A stretch of DNA of 40,513 nt from a virus. Position 1 is the first letter of the stretch; each line of letters begins with the position of its first letter. The stretch lies in IMG/VR virus record IMGVR_UViG_3300035682_000077, positions 1-40,513 of that record; one strand, 5' to 3'. Both the position numbers and the translations under genes were made by a program. This document shows, piece by piece, positions 31,726-38,372 of the stretch. The notes beneath the pieces were generated by a model, which searched no databases, was not told where the DNA came from, and worked only from the letters and a program-made list of their open reading frames with translations.

Positions 31726-32370
31726 TTAGTATTCTTCTTCAACTACCCATGGATCAAGGATAACTATTGTCCCATTGTTTCGCATCATGAAGTTTTTAGG
31801 ATTTAGATCAAATGTCCATCCTTTTCTCTCAGATATGCGAGCAAGTTCACCCATAGTTTTGTAAAATAGTTTTAACCCATTTTTTCCATCGGTTTTTTCA
31901 AAATGATCGTATAATTCTTTGTTTTTGTCGTATTTTTGAATCATTTGATCAAAACTATCGCCCATTTCCGCATCAGTTGACATATTGTATAAGTTCCATC
32001 CCCAAGTTGGTCGTAACTCAGTTAAATACTCTTGACGTATTTGTAAGTAAACGTGATCATTCCAATAGAAGCTTTCAAAGCCGCTGAACTTAGGTAGAAA
32101 TGGATTACTCTTATGATCGTTACAATACTTAGCCCAAGTAAAGAACATTTTATGATCGTTAGAGAACTTTGGGTTTGTTCTTTTTCCCGATGGAGCATGT
32201 GCAACATCATATTTAGTTCCAAATATTTTAAGAACTTGACCAGTTCCTGGTTCAAGAAATGATGTTTGATCAACACCTTTCCCTAAAAGCTTATATCCTT
32301 TATCAGTGAGATATTTAATGATTTCTGGATCAGTGTCAGTATATTCGTCTATAATTTGATTGATTTTCAT
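31726..32370 (-). CDS. Kinase-like (protein kinase fold) late protein, MKIN N-terminus (214 aa)
   Basis: A short leader MKINQIIDEYTD is followed by a minimal kinase-like core. There is a Gly-rich turn LLGKGVDQTSF (about 28-38), a lysine in QVLKIFG (Lys48), a hinge-like VYLQIRQEYL, and a catalytic loop FDLNPKNFMM with Asp188 and Asn193. A DPW (206-208) stands in the place of DFG. Spacing and order match aminoglycoside-phosphotransferase/HipA-type kinases rather than eukaryotic ones. The substrate is unknown. It has its own ACTAAATA late promoter and terminator, so it is an independent late unit. It could be packaged and injected. Confidence 0.6.
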   Translation of the reverse strand: MKINQIIDEYTDTDPEIIKYLTDKGYKLLGKGVDQTSFLEPGTGQVLKIFGTKYDVAHAPSGKRTNPKFSNDHKMFFTWAKYCNDHKSNPFLPKFSGFESFYWNDHVYLQIRQEYLTELRPTWGWNLYNMSTDAEMGDSFDQMIQKYDKNKELYDHFEKTDGKNGLKLFYKTMGELARISERKGWTFDLNPKNFMMRNNGTIVILDPWVVEEEY

Positions 32371-32377
32371 GATATAG

Positions 32378-32385
32378 TATTTAGT
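32378..32385 (-). promoter_or_regulatory. Late promoter ACTAAATA, 7 bp from ATG
   Basis: ACTAAATACTATATC then ATG 32370. It has the same promoter-start context as the gene at 20572. Confidence 0.65.
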
Positions 32386-32424
32386 ATTTTACTCAACAAA
32401 CTTTATCATGATAAAATTTTATGT

Positions 32425-33105
32425 TTATTTTACGTCTAAAGATCGTTTTTTAGTAGCTACAATACAATAAAACTGTTCTTTTACTTTCTCAACATCTTCA
32501 CCAATTGACAAATCAAACTCCATAGTTTGAAACTTATCAATGTCAAAACCAGTTCTTTGTAACAGTGCAATCAATTGACTTGGTCCAAGTATACTATAAT
32601 GATTTAAATTCCATTCATGTTTACGTTCACAATCTGGTGCTGGAACTTCAATATATATTTTACTATCTTGTTTAAGAATACGATTGTATTCCATTAATGT
32701 TATGATTGGATATGGACTATGTTCTAATGTATGACGTAAGAAAATGAAATCAACACTGTTATCATCATAACCTTTACTTTGAGGTAAAAAACTAAAGTCA
32801 TGTTTTTCTACAGTATGACCTTTACTCATACAAAGATCAACATCTTCATCACTTAGTGTTATACCAACAACATTTTTATACTTACGTTTTTTCATTTCAT
32901 CCAAGAAGTATCCTGGACCACATCCAAGATCAAGAATCTTTGCAGTTTTATTTAACTTAAGAGGATCAATGTAATCTTTAACAACTTTAGCGGTTAATTC
33001 TTTATGAAAACCACTATTACCTTCGGCATAGATATGATTTTGATAAAGCCAATCTACATAAAATCTTAGTTTAATTACATCTATAGTTGCTGCAGCATCA
33101 ATCAT
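32425..33105 (-). CDS. SAM-dependent methyltransferase, class I (226 aa)
   Basis: A Rossmann methyltransferase: motif I AKILDLGCGPGYFLDEM (about 53-69), NVVGITLSDEDVDLC (motif II), VDFIFLRHTLEHSPYP (motif IV), and YNRILKQDSKIYIEVPAP (post motif). This is the Methyltransf_11/UbiE-like pattern; the substrate is unknown. The start has AAGGA 6 bases upstream, and an exact TATAAATA lies about 23 bases before the ATG. It lies between the NTase/ART fusion and the kinase-like gene. It may act on a surface sugar or small molecule. Confidence 0.82.
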   Translation of the reverse strand: MIDAAATIDVIKLRFYVDWLYQNHIYAEGNSGFHKELTAKVVKDYIDPLKLNKTAKILDLGCGPGYFLDEMKKRKYKNVVGITLSDEDVDLCMSKGHTVEKHDFSFLPQSKGYDDNSVDFIFLRHTLEHSPYPIITLMEYNRILKQDSKIYIEVPAPDCERKHEWNLNHYSILGPSQLIALLQRTGFDIDKFQTMEFDLSIGEDVEKVKEQFYCIVATKKRSLDVK

Positions 33106-33127
33106 TATAATCCTTCAATTAGTAAGA

Positions 33128-33135
33128 TATTTATA
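33128..33135 (-). promoter_or_regulatory. Late promoter TATAAATA
   Basis: An exact T4 late consensus, followed by TCTTACTAATTGAAGGA, for the 226-aa methyltransferase. Confidence 0.75.
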
Positions 33136-33153
33136 ATGACTGATGTGTGTGTA

Positions 33154-34812
33154 TTATTTTCTTAGTAGTGGTGGACGACCATTTCTGGCTATTTTCCAAC
33201 CAAGTTTGGCAGCATTTTTTTTCATAGTATCTGGATGAATATCTACTGTTAATGCGGTCTTGAATCTAGGATCATTCTTTTCACTTTCACTAGGAATGTA
33301 ACCGCTTGCTTCTTTTAATGCCGCTTTTCTCATGTAATGATTACGCAACTCTAAATCTTTTCTGGTGGCTTTTCTGATCAGATTCAAGTATTTGTTTACA
33401 GGAACTTCTATTATTTTCATCGGCTCAATTGCGGTGACTTCAGGCACTGAATGAAACTCTCTGCTATTCCCACCTTGCACGAACTGCGGTTTCCCATCGG
33501 GATCATACATCGGCACTTTATGCAGATATACCTTTTCGCCTTTTCGTATGTTGCCACTAAACAAAACCATCTGCGGATCATTGGGGAACATTCCGGTATC
33601 TGAACCAGAAGTAGTAAGTCCCATTGCTATAGCAACTTTTGGATCGGTAGTAGCATAGATAGCATTTTGATTGCTACCAGCGGCTCCTCCTGTATCTTTT
33701 GCTTGACGAGGAATTAAAACTTCATTTCTATGTCTGGATCCGTGCCATAGATAAGTGTTCTTTGAATGTTTGACATCTTCTGCCACATTAAATGTTGGAT
33801 CTGTTTTTTGACGAGGCATATTTTTAGGCTGATCAGGGTCTATAGGATCAATATCAGTTGTTTCAAGTCCTAGTCTCTTTAAGGCATTTATATAATTGTG
33901 TTCTTCTTCTTCGCTTCCAAATGCCATTATGGTACTTGGAGGACCTTTTCCAAAAATACTTGGATCTACTTTATCTAAGTTACTAATGTTTGTTCCTAGT
34001 TTATACCAATCGTATAAATCACTAACATCTACTCTAACTGTACCTTTGGGCATAGTAGGCTTAGATTCAGGACCAGGAGGTACATCATTTGGATGCCAAT
34101 CTTCATCTAAACTTAATTGGATACTATATAATCTGTTACGATGATTATATAACTTGTCAATGATTCCGTTAGTACGTAAGATTTTAAATGCAATGTTTTC
34201 TGGTCCAAATTCACCATGTTTATCTAACCCAGCCTGACGATAACGTTTAATAGTACTAAGTACTTTGTCAATTTGATCTATATTATTACTTCTATTAGCA
34301 ATTTCAGCCATTTGAACTAATTTAGTTACTTTATTTTTTACTGAATTTTGATCTATTGATGCACGTTGTTTTCTTGGAAATTTAATCCACTTATCATTAA
34401 GTATACTATATTCACCTAAACTTTTTACTGGTTGATTTTTATCTTGAACATATAATTCTACATCATAACCACGAATTTTAATATCATGATCAGCGTTAAA
34501 TAGATTTTTCTTGGCAGTAAATAATTCTCTATATATATCATCATTATTAATCTTGTTCATATCTACTAAAATATGTAGATCAATATCACTATGATCAGTA
34601 TAGGTATAAGCAGCATTACTACCACTTAGTGTAATATCATCAATATCTAGATTATTAATTCCCAAATAGTCAATGAATTCATTTGCTATTTCTAACAATT
34701 TTTCTCTAACATCAGATGCCATACGTTCATCATTAAATAACATTGGATTTAATTCTGTGCGAAATTTAATTGCATCACTTAATTTGTAAGATTCTAATTC
34801 ATTGATATTCAT
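33154..34812 (-). CDS. Nucleotidyltransferase / ADP-ribosyltransferase-like fusion (552 aa)
   Basis: The N-terminal domain has the pol-beta-type NTase core: LSGSNAAYT with Gly64-Ser65, then SDIDLHILVD with Asp76 and Asp78, and a third acidic residue in YDVELYVQD (117-119). A middle region (about 160-330) is helical, with a Gly/Pro turn. The C-terminal domain resembles ART folds: LWHGSRHR with His357, NAIYATTDPKVAIAMG with Tyr386, and HSVPEVTAIE with a Glu (458). This fits H-Y-E-type transferases. It starts MNINELESYKL, like the other late leaders. It follows the papain-like gene by 5 bases and shares its late promoter. A toxin or head-packaged modifier is plausible. Confidence 0.6.
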   Translation of the reverse strand: MNINELESYKLSDAIKFRTELNPMLFNDERMASDVREKLLEIANEFIDYLGINNLDIDDITLSGSNAAYTYTDHSDIDLHILVDMNKINNDDIYRELFTAKKNLFNADHDIKIRGYDVELYVQDKNQPVKSLGEYSILNDKWIKFPRKQRASIDQNSVKNKVTKLVQMAEIANRSNNIDQIDKVLSTIKRYRQAGLDKHGEFGPENIAFKILRTNGIIDKLYNHRNRLYSIQLSLDEDWHPNDVPPGPESKPTMPKGTVRVDVSDLYDWYKLGTNISNLDKVDPSIFGKGPPSTIMAFGSEEEEHNYINALKRLGLETTDIDPIDPDQPKNMPRQKTDPTFNVAEDVKHSKNTYLWHGSRHRNEVLIPRQAKDTGGAAGSNQNAIYATTDPKVAIAMGLTTSGSDTGMFPNDPQMVLFSGNIRKGEKVYLHKVPMYDPDGKPQFVQGGNSREFHSVPEVTAIEPMKIIEVPVNKYLNLIRKATRKDLELRNHYMRKAALKEASGYIPSESEKNDPRFKTALTVDIHPDTMKKNAAKLGWKIARNGRPPLLRK

Positions 34813-34817
34813 ATATT

Positions 34818-35675
34818 CTATTGATTGTTAACTGATTTAATGATCCAAAAATCTGCGCTCATATTTGTGTTTTGAATCACTCGAAAAGGCATATAAAAAT
34901 ATCCCTTGTCACCCCAATTTGCACCCCAACTATTTCTTGCTATAAAATAATTATTAGTTTTATCATAGCCTACTAATAATACGGCATGACCACCTAATAA
35001 GTATTCTTTACTTATGTTAGGATATGGCATTATACCAGTTTTTGCCACCGCTTGTGTTTGAAAACTACTATATACATAAAATCCAATAGTTACAGGAAAT
35101 CCATTTGTAAGAGCATTAATACAAGCATCAAAGTTCAATGCTCGTTCATATAATGTAACTTTTCTCTTAACACCATCATTAATAGCTTGTTGAGTTGGCT
35201 TGATTTTAAATTTACTAATATTATATGGCCACAATTTTTCTTGTGGAGCTCCATAATTATAGGCTGCCTTGATTGCAGTTCTGATATAGGCACCACTATC
35301 GTAATTAATCGTTCCCTCTAATAATCTTGTATAGTAGTATATATACAATCTACTAACATCAATCCAATTATTATTTTTCTTATCTAAGTATTCAATAGCA
35401 CCAGCAATTGCATTACCAGTACAACTACCTAATCTACCCTGTTGTTCAATAGGAGAACAATATGGTCTTAAATCTACTTTATTCACTGATTGTGTTGATA
35501 CAACTTGATATTTATAATCTCTAGCGTCAAACTTATCTGGTACCCAATTATATCTAGGAATTTTGAATAATTTAGGTTCTATTCTAACAGATTCTTTATA
35601 GTTAGGATTGTATTGTTTATTTAATTGTGGATCTTGTGTAACATCAATACGTTGTGGCAATACTATTTTTGTCAT
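34818..35675 (-). CDS. Papain-family cysteine protease (C1-like, 285 aa)
   Basis: The C1 catalytic set is complete: the oxyanion-hole Gln79 and catalytic Cys85 in IEQQGRLGSCTGNA, His230 in LLGGHAVLLVGYD, and Asn248 in ARNSWGANWGDKGYF. Residues 1-66 form an extra N-terminal segment (VPDKFDARDYKY) that could be a pro-part. No signal peptide is seen. The target is unknown; virion maturation, host-protein cleavage or breach of the cell surface are options. It begins behind AGGAA and a GATAAATA late promoter and is co-transcribed with the NTase/ART gene. Confidence 0.85.
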   Translation of the reverse strand: MTKIVLPQRIDVTQDPQLNKQYNPNYKESVRIEPKLFKIPRYNWVPDKFDARDYKYQVVSTQSVNKVDLRPYCSPIEQQGRLGSCTGNAIAGAIEYLDKKNNNWIDVSRLYIYYYTRLLEGTINYDSGAYIRTAIKAAYNYGAPQEKLWPYNISKFKIKPTQQAINDGVKRKVTLYERALNFDACINALTNGFPVTIGFYVYSSFQTQAVAKTGIMPYPNISKEYLLGGHAVLLVGYDKTNNYFIARNSWGANWGDKGYFYMPFRVIQNTNMSADFWIIKSVNNQ

Positions 35676-35697
35676 GATAAGTTCCTGATAACATTAA

Positions 35698-35705
35698 TAT
35701 TTATC
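35698..35705 (-). promoter_or_regulatory. Late promoter GATAAATA
   Basis: GATAAATATTAATG, 22 bases before the protease ATG, with AGGAA as ribosome site. Confidence 0.72.
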
Positions 35706-35740
35706 AGAAAATGATAAGGGAGAGCGAACTCTCCCCATTT

Positions 35741-36811
35741 TTACTTAGATTTTACTTTTTTAATTGATTTTTCATTACTAGTATCAATCAATTGAGCTTT
35801 ACCAGATTTGACCATGATATCCATATATTGTGGTCCAATACTATCTAATAGTAATTGTTGATTTTCCATACAGTACATATATGATCCAGTATGACGTAAC
35901 AGAATACGTTTATCTACCCAAATCTTACCACCAACATCACGCCAATTTTCACAAGCAGTCCAATCTTCACTATAATATCTTCCCTGACGAACTGCAGTAT
36001 CCCAATATGTACGTAAATATTGATCATAAACTGGATCTAATCCAATATCATTCTTATATGATTTGACAGCTGGATGAGTGGCTAACTTAGAGAATACATC
36101 ACGTTTAGTCAATAAGAAACCTGTACCGGCCTTACTAACTTCTTGAAGACCATTCTCTCCAGTTTCTGCTCCATCAAACCCATTGACTACCCATTTAATT
36201 GGCATTGATTTCATTGGATATAATCCACCAATCATATCTTTATTATGATTAAGTAATGCTAATAAATGCCATGCTTCCCAACCAATATCAGCATCAATAA
36301 ACATCAAATGAGTTGATTCTTTCTGATGTAAAAATTTAGCAGTCAATGTATTTCTCGCACGACTAATTAACGATTCATTGACCATGGTTTCAATTGTCCA
36401 ATCAATTCCCATTTGTCTAGTTGCATTGCTAAATTTAATGAAACTCATAAATGTTGATTCAGTTAACATACCACCATAACATGGCATTGCAATATGACAA
36501 CGAGTTGTTTTTAGAAATTCAGTATCAATTTGAATTTGAATTTGACCTGGTTTTAATGTTGCTTTTCCATCTTTCTTAACATCTACAGATTTTTCATTTG
36601 GTTTTGGTGCTAATCCTCCAGCTCTAGCTTCTTGTGGAGCTTTGTCTGCCATCTCTAGTACAGCATCAACTGGGATTTCTTTCTTTGATTTTTTGGGAGT
36701 TTTTGGTATAATAATCGCTGGAGATTCAACTGATTTATTAGCTGACATTTTACCAGATTTTTTTGATTTTAATTCTTCTGTGAGATTAACTTCTTTTTGT
36801 TTACGTGCCAT
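35741..36811 (-). CDS. GT-A type glycosyltransferase with basic N-terminal extension (356 aa)
   Basis: About 100 N-terminal residues are Lys/Pro-rich and probably disordered (KSKKSGKMSANKS, IIIPKTPKKSKKE). The catalytic part starts CHIAMPCYGGMLTEST and has a DxD-type metal motif in LMFIDADIGWEA (Asp173-Asp175). It also has the acceptor-side phrases GGLYPMKSMP, GTGFLLTKRDVF and YSEDWTACENW. It would transfer a sugar to DNA, a virion protein or another acceptor; the target is unknown. GT-A enzymes of this outline are known in T4-like marine phages. It starts behind AGGA and a TGTAAATA late motif. Confidence 0.78.
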   Translation of the reverse strand: MARKQKEVNLTEELKSKKSGKMSANKSVESPAIIIPKTPKKSKKEIPVDAVLEMADKAPQEARAGGLAPKPNEKSVDVKKDGKATLKPGQIQIQIDTEFLKTTRCHIAMPCYGGMLTESTFMSFIKFSNATRQMGIDWTIETMVNESLISRARNTLTAKFLHQKESTHLMFIDADIGWEAWHLLALLNHNKDMIGGLYPMKSMPIKWVVNGFDGAETGENGLQEVSKAGTGFLLTKRDVFSKLATHPAVKSYKNDIGLDPVYDQYLRTYWDTAVRQGRYYSEDWTACENWRDVGGKIWVDKRILLRHTGSYMYCMENQQLLLDSIGPQYMDIMVKSGKAQLIDTSNEKSIKKVKSK

Positions 36812-36833
36812 ATAATATCCTGTAAGATACTAT

Positions 36834-36841
36834 TATTTACA
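36834..36841 (-). promoter_or_regulatory. Late promoter TGTAAATA
   Basis: TGTAAATAATAG, about 22 bases before the glycosyltransferase ATG, with AGGA in between. It has two mismatches to the T4 consensus. Confidence 0.55.
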
Positions 36842-36863
36842 GATTATTATAACAGTCAAAAAA

Positions 36864-37046
36864 TTAATTTTCGTCCAAATAGTCGTTATTTATCTCTATT
36901 GACTCAGAAGATTCTACTACTGTTTGTTTTAATGACTTATATCCTTCTTTGATCAATTTCAATAAACGTATTTTTTGTTCTGGTGTAGCAGATTCTAACA
37001 TAGTTCTGCTTTGTTGAATTAGTTTCAATAGTTGATCTTGTGTCAT
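36864..37046 (-). CDS. Short helical protein (60 aa)
   Basis: Not recognised. It is two predicted helices (LLKLIQQSRTMLESA and EQKIRLLKLIKEGYKSLKQ) with an acidic end (EINNDYLDEN), no membrane span and no cysteine. ATG 37046 is one base beyond the stop of the 132-aa gene, so it is the third cistron of a small late operon (58 aa - 132 aa - 60 aa). It may be a minor virion or assembly protein. Confidence 0.6.
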   Translation of the reverse strand: MTQDQLLKLIQQSRTMLESATPEQKIRLLKLIKEGYKSLKQTVVESSESIEINNDYLDEN

Positions 37047-37047
37047 G

Positions 37048-37446
37048 TTAATAACTCGCCGCTACTAATGATATTGCACCTTGAGTCCAATTTCTAACTG
37101 TTGCTCTAAGCCATACATAATTACCAACTAAGTTATTAAATCCTTGTTGAACGTTTAGAGTTCCTGGTGTTACATCTAATTGATATACAGTAAACCAATC
37201 ACTATCTAATGTTGGATCAGTAGCAATACTGGCTTGAATATATATATTACCAATAAAAACTGGATTACTTTGTTGATTATTACCTTGTGGTACTTGACCT
37301 AAATTCCAACTAATAGTTTGAAGATCACGATTGGCCAAAATATATGCAGCTGCCTGTTGTTTTGTTCCGTCTATAGAAATACTAACACCTGGTGGTCCAG
37401 GATATGCAGTTTGTGGAAGTAAAACAACTGTTGTTCCTTGCGCCAT
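37048..37446 (-). CDS. Small virion-type beta protein (132 aa)
   Basis: The N-terminus has VVLLPQTAYPGPPGVSISIDG, a Gly-Pro turn typical of small phage structural proteins. The body is beta-rich (IGNIYIQASIATDPTLDSDWF, YVWLRATVRNWTQGAISLV). No enzyme motif is seen. Its ATG overlaps the TAA of the 58-aa gene by one base. A decoration, neck or fibre-associated protein is likely from the fold type and late promoter, but it cannot be named. Confidence 0.6.
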   Translation of the reverse strand: MAQGTTVVLLPQTAYPGPPGVSISIDGTKQQAAAYILANRDLQTISWNLGQVPQGNNQQSNPVFIGNIYIQASIATDPTLDSDWFTVYQLDVTPGTLNVQQGFNNLVGNYVWLRATVRNWTQGAISLVAASY

Positions 37447-37622
37447 TACGCTTTCTCCACCTCAACAATAACCGAATCACCTACTAACTCTTGAACAACT
37501 TGCTCAAGTGCGGTGATCACCTCTTCAGATGCGATATCGCATAAACTTTCAGCGTCAACTGTTCCAGATTTGATCAGTTTACTTACTTTGATTACAATAA
37601 TTTCTTCGTGAATTTGTGCCAT
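37446..37622 (-). CDS. Small acidic protein (58 aa)
   Basis: A short gene of 58 codons with GGAG before ATG 37622. The sequence runs MAQIHEEIIVIKVSKLIKSG and ends VQELVGDSVIVEVEKA, a strand-helix-strand pattern with an acidic net charge. The TAATG overlap with the next gene and the strong late promoter (37644) argue that it is real. No family is recognised. It may be a small virion or regulatory protein. Confidence 0.65.
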   Translation of the reverse strand: MAQIHEEIIVIKVSKLIKSGTVDAESLCDIASEEVITALEQVVQELVGDSVIVEVEKA

Positions 37623-37643
37623 GATATATGCTCCATTATAGAG

Positions 37644-37651
37644 TATTTATC
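37644..37651 (-). promoter_or_regulatory. Late promoter GATAAATA overlapping a stop codon
   Basis: GATAAATACTC contains the TAA of the 241-aa gene and lies about 21 bases before ATG 37622. It drives the 58/132/60-aa operon. Confidence 0.72.
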
Positions 37652-38372
37652 TTTTTTGTATTGTACAGACTTTTCTAATCAAATTATCAAATTTTAAAGA
37701 TAATAACGTTATCAATGATTCTTGATCAAAATCAAAAAAGTAATTATCCCATGAATACATAAGATTATAATTTTGCATACCAGAAAAATGTTGAGTTGAT
37801 GTTTTACCAGTAACCCATTTTATCATTGATGGAGACATTGTTATATCATAACGACTTAGATAATCATATAATTTTTCTCGTTCTTCTGTAGTATATATCT
37901 TACTCTTCATATAAATTCTGAATTTTCGTTTAGGTTCTTTTTGATATACTACTCCTCTTTCGTAATTCGTCATTGGTTCTGAATAATTATAACTTATGAT
38001 AGTATCATCTTTAGAATATTTAAGTTCTGTTAATAATAGTTCAAATACAGTAAAATCATTAGCATAAATTGTGATCTTGTTTTCACCAAATCTTAATTTA
38101 AAATCAAGATTTTTCTCAATTATTGATGATCTCCATACTATTAAATTTTCTATTGGTTTTAACAAATTAGTATCAGATACTATTGAATTTATATCATTAT
38201 AATACATTCTATTAATATAATATTCATCTACTTTCTGAGAATATTCATATATGGATTTTGTTGTTCTAAAAAAATGAATACCTTTAATCCAAATTGACAT
38301 TTTATACTTGAATTTATCATGATAAAATGTCAATTGAGCAGAATCTAATTTGAAATCTGATTCAGTTATCAT
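37647..38372 (-). CDS. Unknown protein following the ClpA-like gene (241 aa)
   Basis: Not recognised. It is rich in Tyr, Phe, Ile, Lys and Asn, soluble and alpha/beta, with phrases FKYKMSIWIKGIHFFRTT, KITIYANDFTVFELLLTELKY and REKLYDYLSRYDITMSPSMI. Its start overlaps the ClpA-like stop (TAATG), so the two are co-translated and may work together, for example as an adaptor or substrate selector for the unfoldase (inference from position only). Confidence 0.6.
   Translation of the reverse strand: MITESDFKLDSAQLTFYHDKFKYKMSIWIKGIHFFRTTKSIYEYSQKVDEYYINRMYYNDINSIVSDTNLLKPIENLIVWRSSIIEKNLDFKLRFGENKITIYANDFTVFELLLTELKYSKDDTIISYNYSEPMTNYERGVVYQKEPKRKFRIYMKSKIYTTEEREKLYDYLSRYDITMSPSMIKWVTGKTSTQHFSGMQNYNLMYSWDNYFFDFDQESLITLLSLKFDNLIRKVCTIQKR

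Noticed and set aside
36889-36897. GATAAATA-like motif inside the 60-aa gene
   Set aside because: It lies in the coding sequence (E-I-N-N-D) about 80 bases from the next start, which already has its own TGTAAATA; probably chance.
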